DNA from: Variovorax fucosicus
GTDB lineage: Bacteria > Pseudomonadota > Gammaproteobacteria > Burkholderiales > Burkholderiaceae_C
DNA: 64,000 nucleotides
Direction of reading: 5' to 3'
Assembly (NCBI RefSeq): GCF_030316825.1
Contig: NZ_JASZYU010000002.1
Coordinates: 1,054,001-1,118,000, forward strand
Shown here in pieces: positions 45,242-54,701 of the stretch. Position 1 is the first letter of the stretch. Each line of letters begins with the position of its first letter. The position numbers and the translations under genes were made by a program. The notes under the pieces are model-generated. The model did no database searches. It saw only the letters and a program-made list of their open reading frames with translations, and was not told the origin of the DNA.

Positions 45242-46009
45242 TCAGCCAGCAGGGGGAAGCAATCGTCGCAAGGCATCGAAGAAAAGGTCGGATTGTTCGC
45301 GTTCTCCCTGGATCTGCGCTGCCACGCGGGCGGCCAGCGCGGCATCCACCGGAACCAGCGGCCGGCCGGTCGATTGGGCGATGACCTGGTGCAGGCAGGC
45401 CCGCTCCAGGTAGTACAGGTCGTCGTACGCATGGGCGATGGTGGCGCCCGCCACCACCACGCCATGGTTCGCGAGGAAGGCAATGTCCTTGCCGGCCATG
45501 GCGTTGGCGATGCGCTCCCCCTCGGCATCGTCGAGTGCAAGCCCGTTGTACGTGCCGTCGATGGCGATGCGGTTCATGTAGCGCATCGCGTTCTGGCTCA
45601 GCGTCGGATCCAGCGCCCGGTCGACGGTGAGCGTGAGCGCGGTGGCGTAGGGCATGTGGCAATGCAGCACCACCGCATGGCCCGTGATGCGGTGGATGGC
45701 GCCATGGATGAAGAGGGCGGTCGGCTCCACGCGATGCCGGCCTGCGAGCACGTTGCCATGCACGTCGATCAGCACGATGTCGTTCGGGCCGATCTCGCTC
45801 CAGTGCAGTCCCCGGGGGTTGATCAGGTAGCGGTCTTGCGCGCCCGGCAACAGCACGCTGAAGTGGTTGCAAACGCCTTCCGAAAGGCCGTGGTGCGCGG
45901 CCGCGCGCAGTGCCAGTGAAAGGTCCTCGCGCAGGCGCCGAACGCGCGGGCTCGCGTACTCGGCATCGGGCGTGGCTGTGCTGCGCGGCAAGGTCATCTG
46001 TTCAGGCAT
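45242..46009 (-). CDS. Class II aldolase/adducin-like protein
   Basis: 255 residues from the ATG at 46009. Class II (zinc) aldolase fold with the metal-site histidines in IHGAIH and VLHCHMPYATAL and a later His in LANHGVVVAG; DLSLALRAAAHHGLSEGVCNHFSVLLPG is the family start. It follows dgoA by one base. Members include fuculose- and ribulose-phosphate aldolases and many uncharacterised forms; the context suggests sugar-acid breakdown. Confidence 0.85.
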   Translation of the reverse strand: MPEQMTLPRSTATPDAEYASPRVRRLREDLSLALRAAAHHGLSEGVCNHFSVLLPGAQDRYLINPRGLHWSEIGPNDIVLIDVHGNVLAGRHRVEPTALFIHGAIHRITGHAVVLHCHMPYATALTLTVDRALDPTLSQNAMRYMNRIAIDGTYNGLALDDAEGERIANAMAGKDIAFLANHGVVVAGATIAHAYDDLYYLERACLHQVIAQSTGRPLVPVDAALAARVAAQIQGEREQSDLFFDALRRLLPPAG

Positions 46010-46010
46010 T

Positions 46011-46655
46011 TCAGTCTCCAGCGGTCGAGCCATGGGTGTAGGCACCAACGAACGCCATGGCCGCTTCACGAACGGCCTGCGCGCTCTTGCCGGGCTTGTA
46101 GAGCGCCGAGCCGATGCCGAAGCCGGCGGCACCGGCGGCCCGCCATTCGGCCATGTTGTGCGGGGCGATGCCGCCGACCGGCATCAACGGCGTGCCTTTC
46201 GGCAACACCGCGAGCAACGCCTTCACGACGGCCGGCGAAGCCAGTTCGGCCGGGAACAGCTTGAGCCCGGTGGCGCCGGCGGCCAGCGCGCCGAAGGCCT
46301 CGGTCGGCGTCATCACGCCGGGCAGGCTCACGAGGCCGAGGCGCGCCGCTTCGGCGATCACTTCGGCATTGAAATTCGGTGACACGATCAGTTGCCCGCC
46401 GGCTGCGTGAACCTCGCGCACCTGCTGCACGCTCAGCACCGTGCCGGCGCCTACCAGCGCCTGCGGAAAGCGCGCACGCAGCAGCGCGATGCTCTCCAGC
46501 GGCTGCGGCGAATTGAGCGGCACCTCGAGCAGGCGAAAGCCGGGCTCGACGATCGCATCGCCGACGGCGTGCGCCTCGGCGGGCGTGAGGCCGCGCAGGA
46601 TGGCGACCAGCGGGAGCTGCTGCATCGCAGCGTGGAAGATGGAGATCGGTGTCAT
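46011..46655 (-). CDS. dgoA: 2-dehydro-3-deoxy-6-phosphogalactonate aldolase
   Basis: 214 residues. KDPGal aldolase, yielding pyruvate and glyceraldehyde 3-phosphate. Glu44 in LLEVPLNSP and the Schiff-base Lys132 in GLKLFPAEL. VAILRGLTPAEAHAVGDA at the start and PVGGIAPHNM at the phosphate site distinguish the DgoA branch from Eda. Its start overlaps the dgoK stop (ATGA). Same catalytic positions as the Eda encoded at 15773. Confidence 0.93.
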   Translation of the reverse strand: MTPISIFHAAMQQLPLVAILRGLTPAEAHAVGDAIVEPGFRLLEVPLNSPQPLESIALLRARFPQALVGAGTVLSVQQVREVHAAGGQLIVSPNFNAEVIAEAARLGLVSLPGVMTPTEAFGALAAGATGLKLFPAELASPAVVKALLAVLPKGTPLMPVGGIAPHNMAEWRAAGAAGFGIGSALYKPGKSAQAVREAAMAFVGAYTHGSTAGD

Positions 46656-47542
46656 GGTGTGCGGATGGTGGCCAGGGCATGCAGCCCGGCCCAGGTTGCT
46701 TCGGCGCCCAGTGTGCGCGTAGTGGTGCCGGCCGCGCCGAGCGCGAGTGCGTAGCGCCGGGTGAGGGCGGGGGCGCCGATCAGCACCACCTCGCTTGCGG
46801 CCTGCAGCGACTGGGTGCGGAGTTCTTCGCCAATCAGCAGGCCCGAAAGATAGCTCGCGAGTTCGGCCTTCGACATGCGGCTGAACAATGCCAGCGTGCG
46901 CGTGCCGAACGCGTTGTGCAGCAGGCCGTGGCCGTTGTCGGCCTGCGCCACGCCCGTCAGGAAGGCCGCTTCGTCCAGCGGCGCACTGGCGTCGAGCGTG
47001 CGCGCAAGGATGGAGTGCTGGCTCAGCAGCGCGTAGAACTCACCCGTCATGAAGGTGCGGAAACTGGTGACGCGGCCGAACTGCGTGCGTGCCCATTTGT
47101 TGTGGGTGCCGGGCAGCACGAACAGGCCGTCGCGCAGGCCGGTCAGCGCCATCGCGCCGAGGATCTGCACCTCTTCGCCGCGCATCACGTCGGGCACGCC
47201 ATCGTGCTCGACGCACAGGCCGGGCACGATCGCGATGCGGTGCTGCGAGCCGGGCTCGATGTCGATGATCTTGCCGGCCACTTCGTCGAGCCCGGCCGGG
47301 CATTCGCAATAGGGCGCTTCGACCCAGCCTTGCTGGCTGCCCGCCATGCCCGAGATCAGGCAGCGCGTGCCCGCAGGCCGCATCCATTCGGCGAAAAGCG
47401 ATGCGAACACCTCGGCAAAACCGCCGGGTGCAACGCTCAGGATGCCGCGGGGATGGCTCTGCTCTTCGAGCACCTTGCCATCTGTGTCGAGCAGCGCGCC
47501 GCGCAGCGAGCTGGTGCCCCAATCCACTGCGACCAAACGCAT
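46652..47542 (-). CDS. dgoK: 2-dehydro-3-deoxygalactonokinase
   Basis: 296 residues from the ATG at 47542. Phosphorylates 2-keto-3-deoxygalactonate at C6 with ATP. N-terminal phosphate loop LVAVDWGTSSLRGALLD, then GMAGSQQGWVEAPYCECPAG and LPGTHNKWA, all typical of DgoK. First gene of dgoK-dgoA-class II aldolase. The galactonate dehydratase that usually sits beside it is absent in this window. Confidence 0.93.
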   Translation of the reverse strand: MRLVAVDWGTSSLRGALLDTDGKVLEEQSHPRGILSVAPGGFAEVFASLFAEWMRPAGTRCLISGMAGSQQGWVEAPYCECPAGLDEVAGKIIDIEPGSQHRIAIVPGLCVEHDGVPDVMRGEEVQILGAMALTGLRDGLFVLPGTHNKWARTQFGRVTSFRTFMTGEFYALLSQHSILARTLDASAPLDEAAFLTGVAQADNGHGLLHNAFGTRTLALFSRMSKAELASYLSGLLIGEELRTQSLQAASEVVLIGAPALTRRYALALGAAGTTTRTLGAEATWAGLHALATIRTP

Positions 47543-47617
47543 CTGCAATGTCTCCGCATGTATCGTTTTCGGGCGTCGGTCATCAGGGTTTGTCCTGCGG
47601 GGCCGGCGATTTCAATC

Positions 47618-47627
47618 ATCATATGAT
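47618..47627. promoter_or_regulatory. Palindrome between divergent sugar-acid operons, possible FadR-type operator
   Basis: ATCATATGAT is a perfect 10-base palindrome in the otherwise plain spacer between dgoK and the Bug-receptor operon. A FCD-type GntR regulator is encoded 2 kb downstream, and such proteins bind short palindromes. Speculative. Confidence 0.35.
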
Positions 47628-47687
47628 AGCCCGACGCGAACGCCCTGCGCTCAGGGTTTTCGCCTGAATTCATCCGGAGACAACCCC

Positions 47688-48662
47688 ATGCAAGACACCT
47701 CCCGGGCGCAGCGTCGCCTGGTACTCCAGGGACTCGGCGCCATGCTGTTGCCGTTGCCCTTCGCCGCTTTCGCCGAAGACTATCCGACCAAGCCCGTCGA
47801 GCTGGTGGTGCCCGCGTCCGCCGGCGGCGGCACCGATGCGCTGGCGCGCGGTTTTGCCGAACTCGCCAAGAAGCACCTGCCGCAACCGCTGATCGTGAAC
47901 GACAAGCCCGGCGCCAGCGGTGTGGTCGGCATGAGCGACGTGCTCAACAACAAGCCCGACGGCTACAAGGTTTCGGTGGTCATTGCCGAACTCGTGATCC
48001 TGCCGCACCTGAACCTGGCCAAGTTCACCTATGCCGACTTCCGCCCGATCGCACGCCTGAATGCCGACCCTTCGGCCATCACCGTGAAGGCCGATGCACC
48101 GTGGAACACGATCGAAGAGTTCCTCGCGGCCGCCAAGGCCAAGCCGGGAGAGATGAAGGTCGGCAATTCGGGCAACGGTTCGATCTGGCATCTCGCCGCT
48201 GCCGGTCTGGAAGACAAGACCGGCGTCAAGTTCAACCATGTGCCCTATCAGGGCGCCGCGCCTGGCGTGGTGGCGCTGCTCGGCGGTCACATCGATGCGG
48301 TGGCCGTGAGCCCGGGCGAGGTCGCCACGCACGTGCAGGCCGGCAAGCTCAAGATGCTGGCCGTGATGGCGGATCAGCGCCTCAAGGCCTTCGACAAGGT
48401 GCCCACGCTCAAGGAACGCAAGATCGACCTGTCGATCGGCACATGGCGCGGCCTTGCCGTCCCCAAGGCCACGCCGACTGCGGTGGTCGACGTGCTGCGC
48501 ACGGCCACGCGCAAGACCGCCGAAGAGCCGGCGATGCGCGAGGTGCTCGAGAAGCTCAACCTCGGCTTTTCGTACCTCGATGCCGCCGAGTTCGGCCAGG
48601 CGATGGAACGCGACCACGAGTATTTCAAGCAGCTCGTTCAGAAAGTGGGAATCAAGTCATGA
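47688..48662 (+). CDS. Bug-type (TctC family) solute-binding receptor
   Basis: 324 residues from the ATG at 47688. Signal peptide with SRAQRRLVLQGLG, which could be a Tat signal (twin Arg), cleaved near FAAFAED. YPTKPVELVVPASAGGGTDALAR and VNDKPGASGVVG are the Bug signatures for periplasmic binding of small carboxylates. No TctA/TctB membrane partners are in the window, so it may use a distant transporter or be a sensor, as orphan Bug proteins often do. Overlaps the next gene (ATGA). Confidence 0.9.
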   Translation: MQDTSRAQRRLVLQGLGAMLLPLPFAAFAEDYPTKPVELVVPASAGGGTDALARGFAELAKKHLPQPLIVNDKPGASGVVGMSDVLNNKPDGYKVSVVIAELVILPHLNLAKFTYADFRPIARLNADPSAITVKADAPWNTIEEFLAAAKAKPGEMKVGNSGNGSIWHLAAAGLEDKTGVKFNHVPYQGAAPGVVALLGGHIDAVAVSPGEVATHVQAGKLKMLAVMADQRLKAFDKVPTLKERKIDLSIGTWRGLAVPKATPTAVVDVLRTATRKTAEEPAMREVLEKLNLGFSYLDAAEFGQAMERDHEYFKQLVQKVGIKS

Positions 48663-49603
48663 GCGACAAGGCCGAAGTCCTTGCCGTTGCGCCGCTGATG
48701 CCTTTCCTGATGGAATCGTTGCGCGCCGAGTACACCGTGCACGACCGCATCCACGTCAGCGACCCGGCGGCGTTCGCCGCAGTGGCGCCGCGCATCCGCG
48801 CGGTCGTTGCCAATGGCGAAGCCAAGGTGCCGCGCGAGCTGATGGCCCAGTTGCCGGCACTCGAAATGATCTCGGTGTTCGGCGTCGGCTACGACGGCGT
48901 CGATGTGCCTGCGGCGCATGAGCGCGGCGTTCCCGTCACCAACACGCCCGAGGTGCTGAACGACGATGTGGCCGATCTCGCACTGGGGCTGCTGCTCTCG
49001 ATCGCGCGGCGAATCCCGCAGGCCGATCGTTTCGTGCGGGAGGGCGAATGGACGAAAGGGCCATTCACGCTGTCGCGCAAGGTTACCGGTGCGCGCCTGG
49101 GCATCGTCGGCATGGGCCGCATCGGCCAGGCCATTGCCCATCGTGCGCTCGCTTTCCAGATGGATGTTTCGTACACCGCGCGTTCACCGCGCGCCAACGT
49201 CCCGTACACCTACTACCCCGATGCCGCAGCGCTGGCCGCGGCGGTCGATTTCCTTGTTGTCATCACGCCCGGCGGCGCAGCGACGCGGGGGATGATCGAT
49301 GCCAAGGTGCTGCAGGCACTGGGCCCGCAGGGCTATCTCGTGAACGTGGCGCGCGGCAGCGTGGTCGACCAGCCCGCACTGGTTGCGGCGCTGCAGAACG
49401 GCGTGATCGCCGGCGCCGCACTCGATGTGTTCGTCGACGAGCCCAACGTGCCGGCCGAACTGCGCAACATGCCCAACGTGGTGCTCACACCGCACGTCGG
49501 CAGCGGTACCCGGCAGACGCGCGAGGCCATGGCCATGCTGACCTTCAACAATCTGCGTGCGCACTTCGCGGGCCAGCCGCTGCTGACCCCGGTAGCTTCC
49601 TGA
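48659..49603 (+). CDS. D-2-hydroxyacid dehydrogenase (glyoxylate/2-ketogluconate reductase-like)
   Basis: 314 residues. NAD(P)-binding GIVGMGRIGQAIA, the catalytic Arg in VNVARGSVVD, Glu in VDEPNVP and His in LTPHVGSGT, in the order of the D-2-hydroxyacid dehydrogenase family. Members reduce glyoxylate, hydroxypyruvate or 2-keto sugar acids. Lies between a Bug receptor and a FadR-type regulator in a sugar-acid cluster, which favours a 2-ketoaldonate substrate. Function is inferred. Confidence 0.9.
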   Translation: MSDKAEVLAVAPLMPFLMESLRAEYTVHDRIHVSDPAAFAAVAPRIRAVVANGEAKVPRELMAQLPALEMISVFGVGYDGVDVPAAHERGVPVTNTPEVLNDDVADLALGLLLSIARRIPQADRFVREGEWTKGPFTLSRKVTGARLGIVGMGRIGQAIAHRALAFQMDVSYTARSPRANVPYTYYPDAAALAAAVDFLVVITPGGAATRGMIDAKVLQALGPQGYLVNVARGSVVDQPALVAALQNGVIAGAALDVFVDEPNVPAELRNMPNVVLTPHVGSGTRQTREAMAMLTFNNLRAHFAGQPLLTPVAS

Positions 49604-49610
49604 GCACCCC

Positions 49611-50357
49611 ATGATCAAGAACGCCCACGGCCACACCGTCGATCTGCTGGGCGGCGCCATCATTTCCGGCCGCTACGGTGAGGGCGCGATCATTCCGCCG
49701 GAGCCGATCCTGGGCGAAGAGCTCGGTGTCAGCCGCACGGTGGTGCGCGAGGCGATCAAGGCGCTGGCGGCCAAGGGGCTGATCGTTACCGGCCCCAAGG
49801 TTGGCAGCCGCGTGTTGCCGCAGGAGGTGTGGAACTGGTTCGATCCCGACGTCATTGCGTGGCAAGCCAAGGCAGGGCTCACGCCGGAATTTCTGCGCGA
49901 TCTTCAGGACTTGCGTCGCGTGGTCGAGCCCGCTGCGGTGCGGCTCGCGGCCGAGCGCGCGAGCGCCGAGGACATCGCCGAGATCGAGGCTGCGTATGCC
50001 GGCATGAAGAACGCCATCGAGCATGGCGGCGACTACGTGACGAGCGACCTTCGCTTTCACCACGCGCTGCTGCGCGCGGCGCGCAACCGCATGCTGACGC
50101 AGATGAGCAAGGCGCTGAATGCGCTGCTGCGCACCAGCTTCGAAATCTCCACCGCGCGCAGCAATGGCCCTGCGCTGTCGTTGCCGATGCACCGCGCGGT
50201 GCTCGACGCGGTGAAGGCGCACGAGCCTGCCAAGGCAGAGCGCGCCATTCTCAAGTTGATCGACAGCGCCCGCATCGACATCGAAGACGTGCTGGGCTCG
50301 CGCCGGCGCCTGCCGCGCCTGGGCCGGCCACCGCCCCGACTCAAGGCCACCGCCTGA
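49611..50357 (+). CDS. FadR/GntR family (FCD) transcriptional regulator
   Basis: 248 residues. N-terminal winged helix GAIIPPEPILGEELGVSRTVVREAIKALAAKGLI, then a FCD domain with the metal-site pattern DLRRVVEPAAVRLA and DLRFHHALLRAA, and MHRAVLDAVKAHEPAKA. These regulators commonly respond to sugar acids such as galactonate, gluconate or hexuronates. Placed 7 bases after the dehydrogenase and before the sugar ABC importer, so it likely controls this cluster. Confidence 0.92.
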   Translation: MIKNAHGHTVDLLGGAIISGRYGEGAIIPPEPILGEELGVSRTVVREAIKALAAKGLIVTGPKVGSRVLPQEVWNWFDPDVIAWQAKAGLTPEFLRDLQDLRRVVEPAAVRLAAERASAEDIAEIEAAYAGMKNAIEHGGDYVTSDLRFHHALLRAARNRMLTQMSKALNALLRTSFEISTARSNGPALSLPMHRAVLDAVKAHEPAKAERAILKLIDSARIDIEDVLGSRRRLPRLGRPPPRLKATA

Positions 50358-50422
50358 AACATCTGTTCCGATTCCGTTCCCAACCGTGTTCCCGCAGTTC
50401 CAATACAAGGAGACAACTCACT

Positions 50423-51799
50423 ATGAAAATCAAATCACTGATTGCCCCGACGCTGATGGCGTTGGGGCTCGTGGTCGCCGGCCAGGCGAACGCGCAGGAG
50501 AAGCTCACCGTCTGGTGGGTCAAGGGCTTCTACAAGGCCGAAGATGACGCGCTCTTCGCCGCCATCAAGAAGTACGAGGAAAAGCACAAGGGCGTCAAGG
50601 TCGAGCTGTCGCAGTACCCGATCCAGGACATGATTCCGAAGACCGTGTCGGCGCTCGACTCCGGCAGCCCGCCCGATGTGGCGTATGCCGACGTGTACGA
50701 CTTCCAGGTCACCGGCAAGTGGGCCTTCGAAGGCAAGCTCGAAGACATCAGCAGCATCATCAGTCCGATGCAGGCGCGCTTTGCGCCCAACACGGTCGAG
50801 ACCACCTTTCTCTACAACGACCAGACCAAGGCCAAGGCCTACTACGCGTTTCCGATCAAGCAGCAGACGATGCACATCGAATACTGGATCGACATGCTGA
50901 CCGAGGCGGGCTTCAAGGAGTCGGACATTCCGGCCACCTGGAAGGAATACTGGTCGTTCTGGTGCGAAAAGGTTCAGCCCGCCAGCCGCCAGAAAAGCGG
51001 CAAGCGCAGCTTCGGCATCGGCATGCCGATGGGCGTGGACTCGAGCGACTCGTTCTATTCGTTCCTGACTTTCATGGACGCCTACAACGTGCAGCTGGTC
51101 AACGACAGCGGCAAGCTGCTGGTCGACGACCCGAAGGTCAAGGCCGGCCTGGTGGCAGCGCTCACCGACTACACCACGCCCTACACCAAGGGCTGCACCC
51201 CGCCATCGTCGACCAGCTGGAAGGACCCGGACAACAACGTCGCCTTCCACAACAAGACGACCGTGATGACGCACAACGCCACCATCTCGATCGCCGCGAA
51301 ATGGCTGGACGACATGAACAACGCGACGCTCACGCCCGAGCAGCGCGAAGAGGCCAAGAAGAACTTCACCGAGCGCATCCGCACCGCCGGCTTCCCGAGC
51401 AAGCCGGACGGCAGCAAGATGGTCTACCGCACGGCGGTCAAGACCGGCGTGGTCTTCAAGGAAGCCAAGAACAAGACGCGGGCCAAGGAGTTCGTGGCCT
51501 TCCTGATGCAGGAGGAGAACCTCACACCCTACGTGGAAGGTTCGCTCGGCCGCTGGTTCCCGGTGACCAAGGCCGGCCAGGCGCGTCCGTTCTGGAAGGC
51601 TGATCCGCACCGCCAGTCGGTGTTCAACCAGTACGCCAACGGCACGGTGCCGTTCGAGTTCACCAAGAACTACAAGTTCACCATTCTCAACAACGAGAAC
51701 GTGTGGGCCAAGGCCATGAACCGCGTCGTGACCGACAAGGTGCCGGTCGACAAGGCGGTCGATGAACTGATCGAGCGCATCAAGACCGTCGCCCGCTGA
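50423..51799 (+). CDS. Sugar ABC importer, extracellular solute-binding protein (family 1)
   Basis: 458 residues with a signal peptide ending at GQANAQE. EKLTVWWVKGFYKAEDDALFAAIKKYEEKHKGVKVELSQYP is the typical start of a carbohydrate-binding protein of the MalE/UgpB class. Ends NRVVTDKVPVDKAVDELIERIK. First of four importer genes (SBP, two permeases, ATPase). The substrate is not clear, perhaps a sugar, polyol or glycoside; the neighbours suggest aldonate precursors. Confidence 0.9.
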   Translation: MKIKSLIAPTLMALGLVVAGQANAQEKLTVWWVKGFYKAEDDALFAAIKKYEEKHKGVKVELSQYPIQDMIPKTVSALDSGSPPDVAYADVYDFQVTGKWAFEGKLEDISSIISPMQARFAPNTVETTFLYNDQTKAKAYYAFPIKQQTMHIEYWIDMLTEAGFKESDIPATWKEYWSFWCEKVQPASRQKSGKRSFGIGMPMGVDSSDSFYSFLTFMDAYNVQLVNDSGKLLVDDPKVKAGLVAALTDYTTPYTKGCTPPSSTSWKDPDNNVAFHNKTTVMTHNATISIAAKWLDDMNNATLTPEQREEAKKNFTERIRTAGFPSKPDGSKMVYRTAVKTGVVFKEAKNKTRAKEFVAFLMQEENLTPYVEGSLGRWFPVTKAGQARPFWKADPHRQSVFNQYANGTVPFEFTKNYKFTILNNENVWAKAMNRVVTDKVPVDKAVDELIERIKTVAR

Positions 51800-51889
51800 C
51801 CGGCCCGCCGGCCCCGCTTCGCGCAACTTGCAGGCGCGATGCGGGGCCGGCGCCCGGCGATCCGCCATGAACCATATCGGGGAGCTCCC

Positions 51890-52753
51890 ATGACTACCGC
51901 CGCAACCGCTGTCGCCAGCGCGCCGCCGCTCCAACGGCGTGACCGCTGGCAATTCTGGGGCCGACTGATGGTCGTGCCCTATCTGCTGATCTTCCTGATC
52001 TTCGTGCTGTATCCGGTGTGCTACGGGCTTTGGCTGGCACGGCATCCGGAAAGCTATGTCAAGCTGGTCGAAGACCCGATCTTCTTCCGCTCCGTGGTCA
52101 ACACCTTCGTGTTTCTGGTGGTGGCCATCAATATCAAGATGCTGCTGGCGCTGGTGCTCTCGGGCTTCTTCGTCACGGCGCGCTGGTGGATCAAGATCGT
52201 CTCGGCGCTGTTCATCCTGCCGTGGGCGATGCCTTCGATCCCGACCATCCTCTCGGTGCGCTTCATGCTCAACCCCGAGTGGGGCGTGATCAACGCCACC
52301 ATCTTCCGGCTGACCGGCCTCGATGGCCCCAACTGGCTCAACGACCCGACGCTGGCGCTGAGCTTCGCGATGCTGATGCACGTCTGGAAATCGTTGCCGT
52401 TCTGGACGCTGATTCTGGTGGCCGGCCGGCTCGCTATTCCGAGCGAGCAGTACGAGGCGGCCTCCGTCGACGGCGCCACCTCCTGGCAGAAATTCAAGTT
52501 CATCAGCTGGCCGGCGCTCAAGACGCTCTATCTCACGTCCACCATCCTGTCGATGATCTGGACACTGGGCGACTTCAACAGCGTCTACCTGCTCACCGGC
52601 GGCGGCCCGGCCGACCTGACCCACGTGCTCGCCACGCTCGGCATCCGCTACCTTCGGCTCGACCAGGTCGACTTGTCGATGGCGTCGATCGTCGTCGCCA
52701 TGCCGCTGGTGCTGCCACTCGTGTACTTCATGATGAAGAGGCTCTCCAAATGA
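51890..52753 (+). CDS. Sugar ABC importer permease (MalF type)
   Basis: 287 residues with six membrane segments. The coupling loop EQYEAASVDGATSWQKFKFISWPAL has the EAA motif. VPYLLIFLIFVLYPVCYGLW is the first helix. Its stop overlaps the next permease start (ATGA). Partner of the SBP upstream. Confidence 0.93.
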   Translation: MTTAATAVASAPPLQRRDRWQFWGRLMVVPYLLIFLIFVLYPVCYGLWLARHPESYVKLVEDPIFFRSVVNTFVFLVVAINIKMLLALVLSGFFVTARWWIKIVSALFILPWAMPSIPTILSVRFMLNPEWGVINATIFRLTGLDGPNWLNDPTLALSFAMLMHVWKSLPFWTLILVAGRLAIPSEQYEAASVDGATSWQKFKFISWPALKTLYLTSTILSMIWTLGDFNSVYLLTGGGPADLTHVLATLGIRYLRLDQVDLSMASIVVAMPLVLPLVYFMMKRLSK

Positions 52754-53601
52754 AGCGCTGGACTCCCAAGGCCATCGCCACCGAGGCCAAGCTGCTGCTG
52801 ATCGGCATCCCGGTGGTGCTGTGGACCCTCATTCCGGTCTATCACATGGTGCTGTTCGCGATCTCGCCGCGCGACTCGGCCACCTCCGGCCGCCTGTGGC
52901 CGGATCACCCGACGCTGCAGAACTTCAGCATCGTGTTCCAGCAGAAGCACTTCTACCTCGACCACTTCTGGCGCCAGCTCGGCAACTCGTTGCTGATTGC
53001 CGTGTCGGTCGGGGCGCTGACGCTGTTCGTCGCCACCACGGCGGCCTTTGCCATCAGCCGGCTGCGCGTGCGCGGCGGCCGCACGGTGATGAACATGGCA
53101 CTGTTCACGTACTTCATCCCGGCCGCGTTCCTGGCGGTGCCGATGTACAAGACCATGGGCAACTACGGGCTGCTCAACAGCCAGTGGTCGCTCATTCTGG
53201 CCATGGTGACCATCGCCTCGCCGTACTGCATCTGGGTGCTCAAGCAGGCCTCCGACAAGCTGCCGTACGAGCTCGATGAGGCGGCGCGCATGGACGGCGC
53301 CTCGCCGCTGCAGCTGTTTCGCCTGGTGTACTTGCCGCTGATGGTGCCCTCGCTGGTGGCCGTGGGCACCTATGCGCTGCTGCTGGCCTGGAACGAGTAC
53401 CTGTATGCCTTCCTGCTCCTGTCCAACGACACGCAGGTCACGCTGGCAGTGGCGCTGGGCAACTTTCTCTCGGCCGATGATTCGCCGTGGGAGTTGCTCA
53501 TGACCACCGGCCTCATCTATGCGCTGCCACCGGCGGCTATCTACTACACCTTCAAGCGCTACATGGTGGGCGGCCTCACGGCCGGCGCCGTCAAGAGCTG
53601 A
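52750..53601 (+). CDS. Sugar ABC importer permease (MalG type)
   Basis: 283 residues with six membrane segments. EAA loop LPYELDEAARMDGASPLQLFRLVYLPLM, and FTYFIPAAFLAVPMYKTMGNYGLLNSQWSLIL in the middle, as in MalG-type proteins. ATG overlaps the stop of the first permease. The end reads TFKRYMVGGLTAGAVKS, the usual MalG C-terminus. Confidence 0.94.
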   Translation: MKRWTPKAIATEAKLLLIGIPVVLWTLIPVYHMVLFAISPRDSATSGRLWPDHPTLQNFSIVFQQKHFYLDHFWRQLGNSLLIAVSVGALTLFVATTAAFAISRLRVRGGRTVMNMALFTYFIPAAFLAVPMYKTMGNYGLLNSQWSLILAMVTIASPYCIWVLKQASDKLPYELDEAARMDGASPLQLFRLVYLPLMVPSLVAVGTYALLLAWNEYLYAFLLLSNDTQVTLAVALGNFLSADDSPWELLMTTGLIYALPPAAIYYTFKRYMVGGLTAGAVKS

Positions 53602-53620
53602 ACAATAAGGAGGAGACTTC

Positions 53621-54691
53621 ATGGCTTCCGTCACTTTCCGCAATATCCAGAAATCCTTCGGCAAGGTCGACATCCTGCGCGGGCTGGGCTTCGACATTTC
53701 CGATGGCGAGTTCGTGGTGCTGGTCGGCCCTTCGGGCTGCGGCAAATCCACGCTGCTGCGCATGCTGGCCGGCCTGGAAGACATTACCGGCGGCGAGATC
53801 CTGATCGACGGCCGCGTCGTGAACGATCTGGAATCGAAGGATCGCGACATCGCGATGGTGTTCCAGAGCTATGCGCTCTATCCGCACATGACAGTGGGCG
53901 AGAACATGGCGTTCAGCCTGCGCCTGCGCGACGCCGACAAGGGCGTGATGGCAGAGCGCGTAGACAAGGCCGCCAAGATCCTCAACCTCGACAAGCTGCT
54001 GGCGCGCTATCCGCGCGAACTCTCGGGCGGCCAGCGCCAGCGCGTGGCCATGGGCCGCGCGATCGTGCGCGACCCCAAGGTGTTCCTGTTCGACGAGCCC
54101 CTGTCCAATCTCGATGCCAAGCTGCGCGTGGCGATGCGGGCCGAAATCAAGGCACTGCACCAGCGCCTGAAGACCACCACGGTGTACGTGACGCATGACC
54201 AGATCGAGGCCATGACCATGGCCGACCGCATCGTGGTGATGCACGACGGCATCATCGAGCAGATCGGCACGCCGCTCGAACTGTTCGACCGGCCCGGCAA
54301 CCTGTTCGTCGCCCAGTTCATCGGCTCGCCGTCGATGAACGTGCTGGCCGGCACCGCGCGGCGGGCCGATGGCCAGCAATGGGTCGAGGCTCAGGGCGCG
54401 CGCTGGCCATTGCCGGCCGACGCAAAGACTGTCGATGGCCAGGCCGTCTACTACGGTGTGCGCCCAACCGACCTGTTGTTGTCGGCCACAGGGCAGGGCA
54501 TTCCGGCCCAGGTGGTGGTGGTGGAGCCGACTGGCGCCGAGACCGAGCTGCTGCTGCAGGTGGGCGAGGAAAAACTGGTTCTCGTGATGCATGGCCGTGC
54601 CGATGTCGGGCCCGACGACACGGTGCACCTGACGCTCGACCCGGCCAAGGCCCACGTGTTCGACGGTGCCAGCACCGCGCGCCTGGTCTAG
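53621..54691 (+). CDS. Sugar ABC importer ATP-binding protein (UgpC/MsmK type)
   Basis: 356 residues. Walker A GPSGCGKST at residues 36-44, Q-loop MVFQSYALYPHMTV, signature LSGGQRQRVAMGRAI, Walker B FLFDEPLSNLD, and His in YVTHDQIEAMTMADRI. A C-terminal TOBE domain (about 240-356) is present, as in MalK/UgpC. A strong ribosome binding site (AAGGAGGAGA) precedes the ATG. Completes a four-component importer. Confidence 0.95.
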   Translation: MASVTFRNIQKSFGKVDILRGLGFDISDGEFVVLVGPSGCGKSTLLRMLAGLEDITGGEILIDGRVVNDLESKDRDIAMVFQSYALYPHMTVGENMAFSLRLRDADKGVMAERVDKAAKILNLDKLLARYPRELSGGQRQRVAMGRAIVRDPKVFLFDEPLSNLDAKLRVAMRAEIKALHQRLKTTTVYVTHDQIEAMTMADRIVVMHDGIIEQIGTPLELFDRPGNLFVAQFIGSPSMNVLAGTARRADGQQWVEAQGARWPLPADAKTVDGQAVYYGVRPTDLLLSATGQGIPAQVVVVEPTGAETELLLQVGEEKLVLVMHGRADVGPDDTVHLTLDPAKAHVFDGASTARLV

Positions 54692-54701
54692 GGGGAGGGG
54701 C

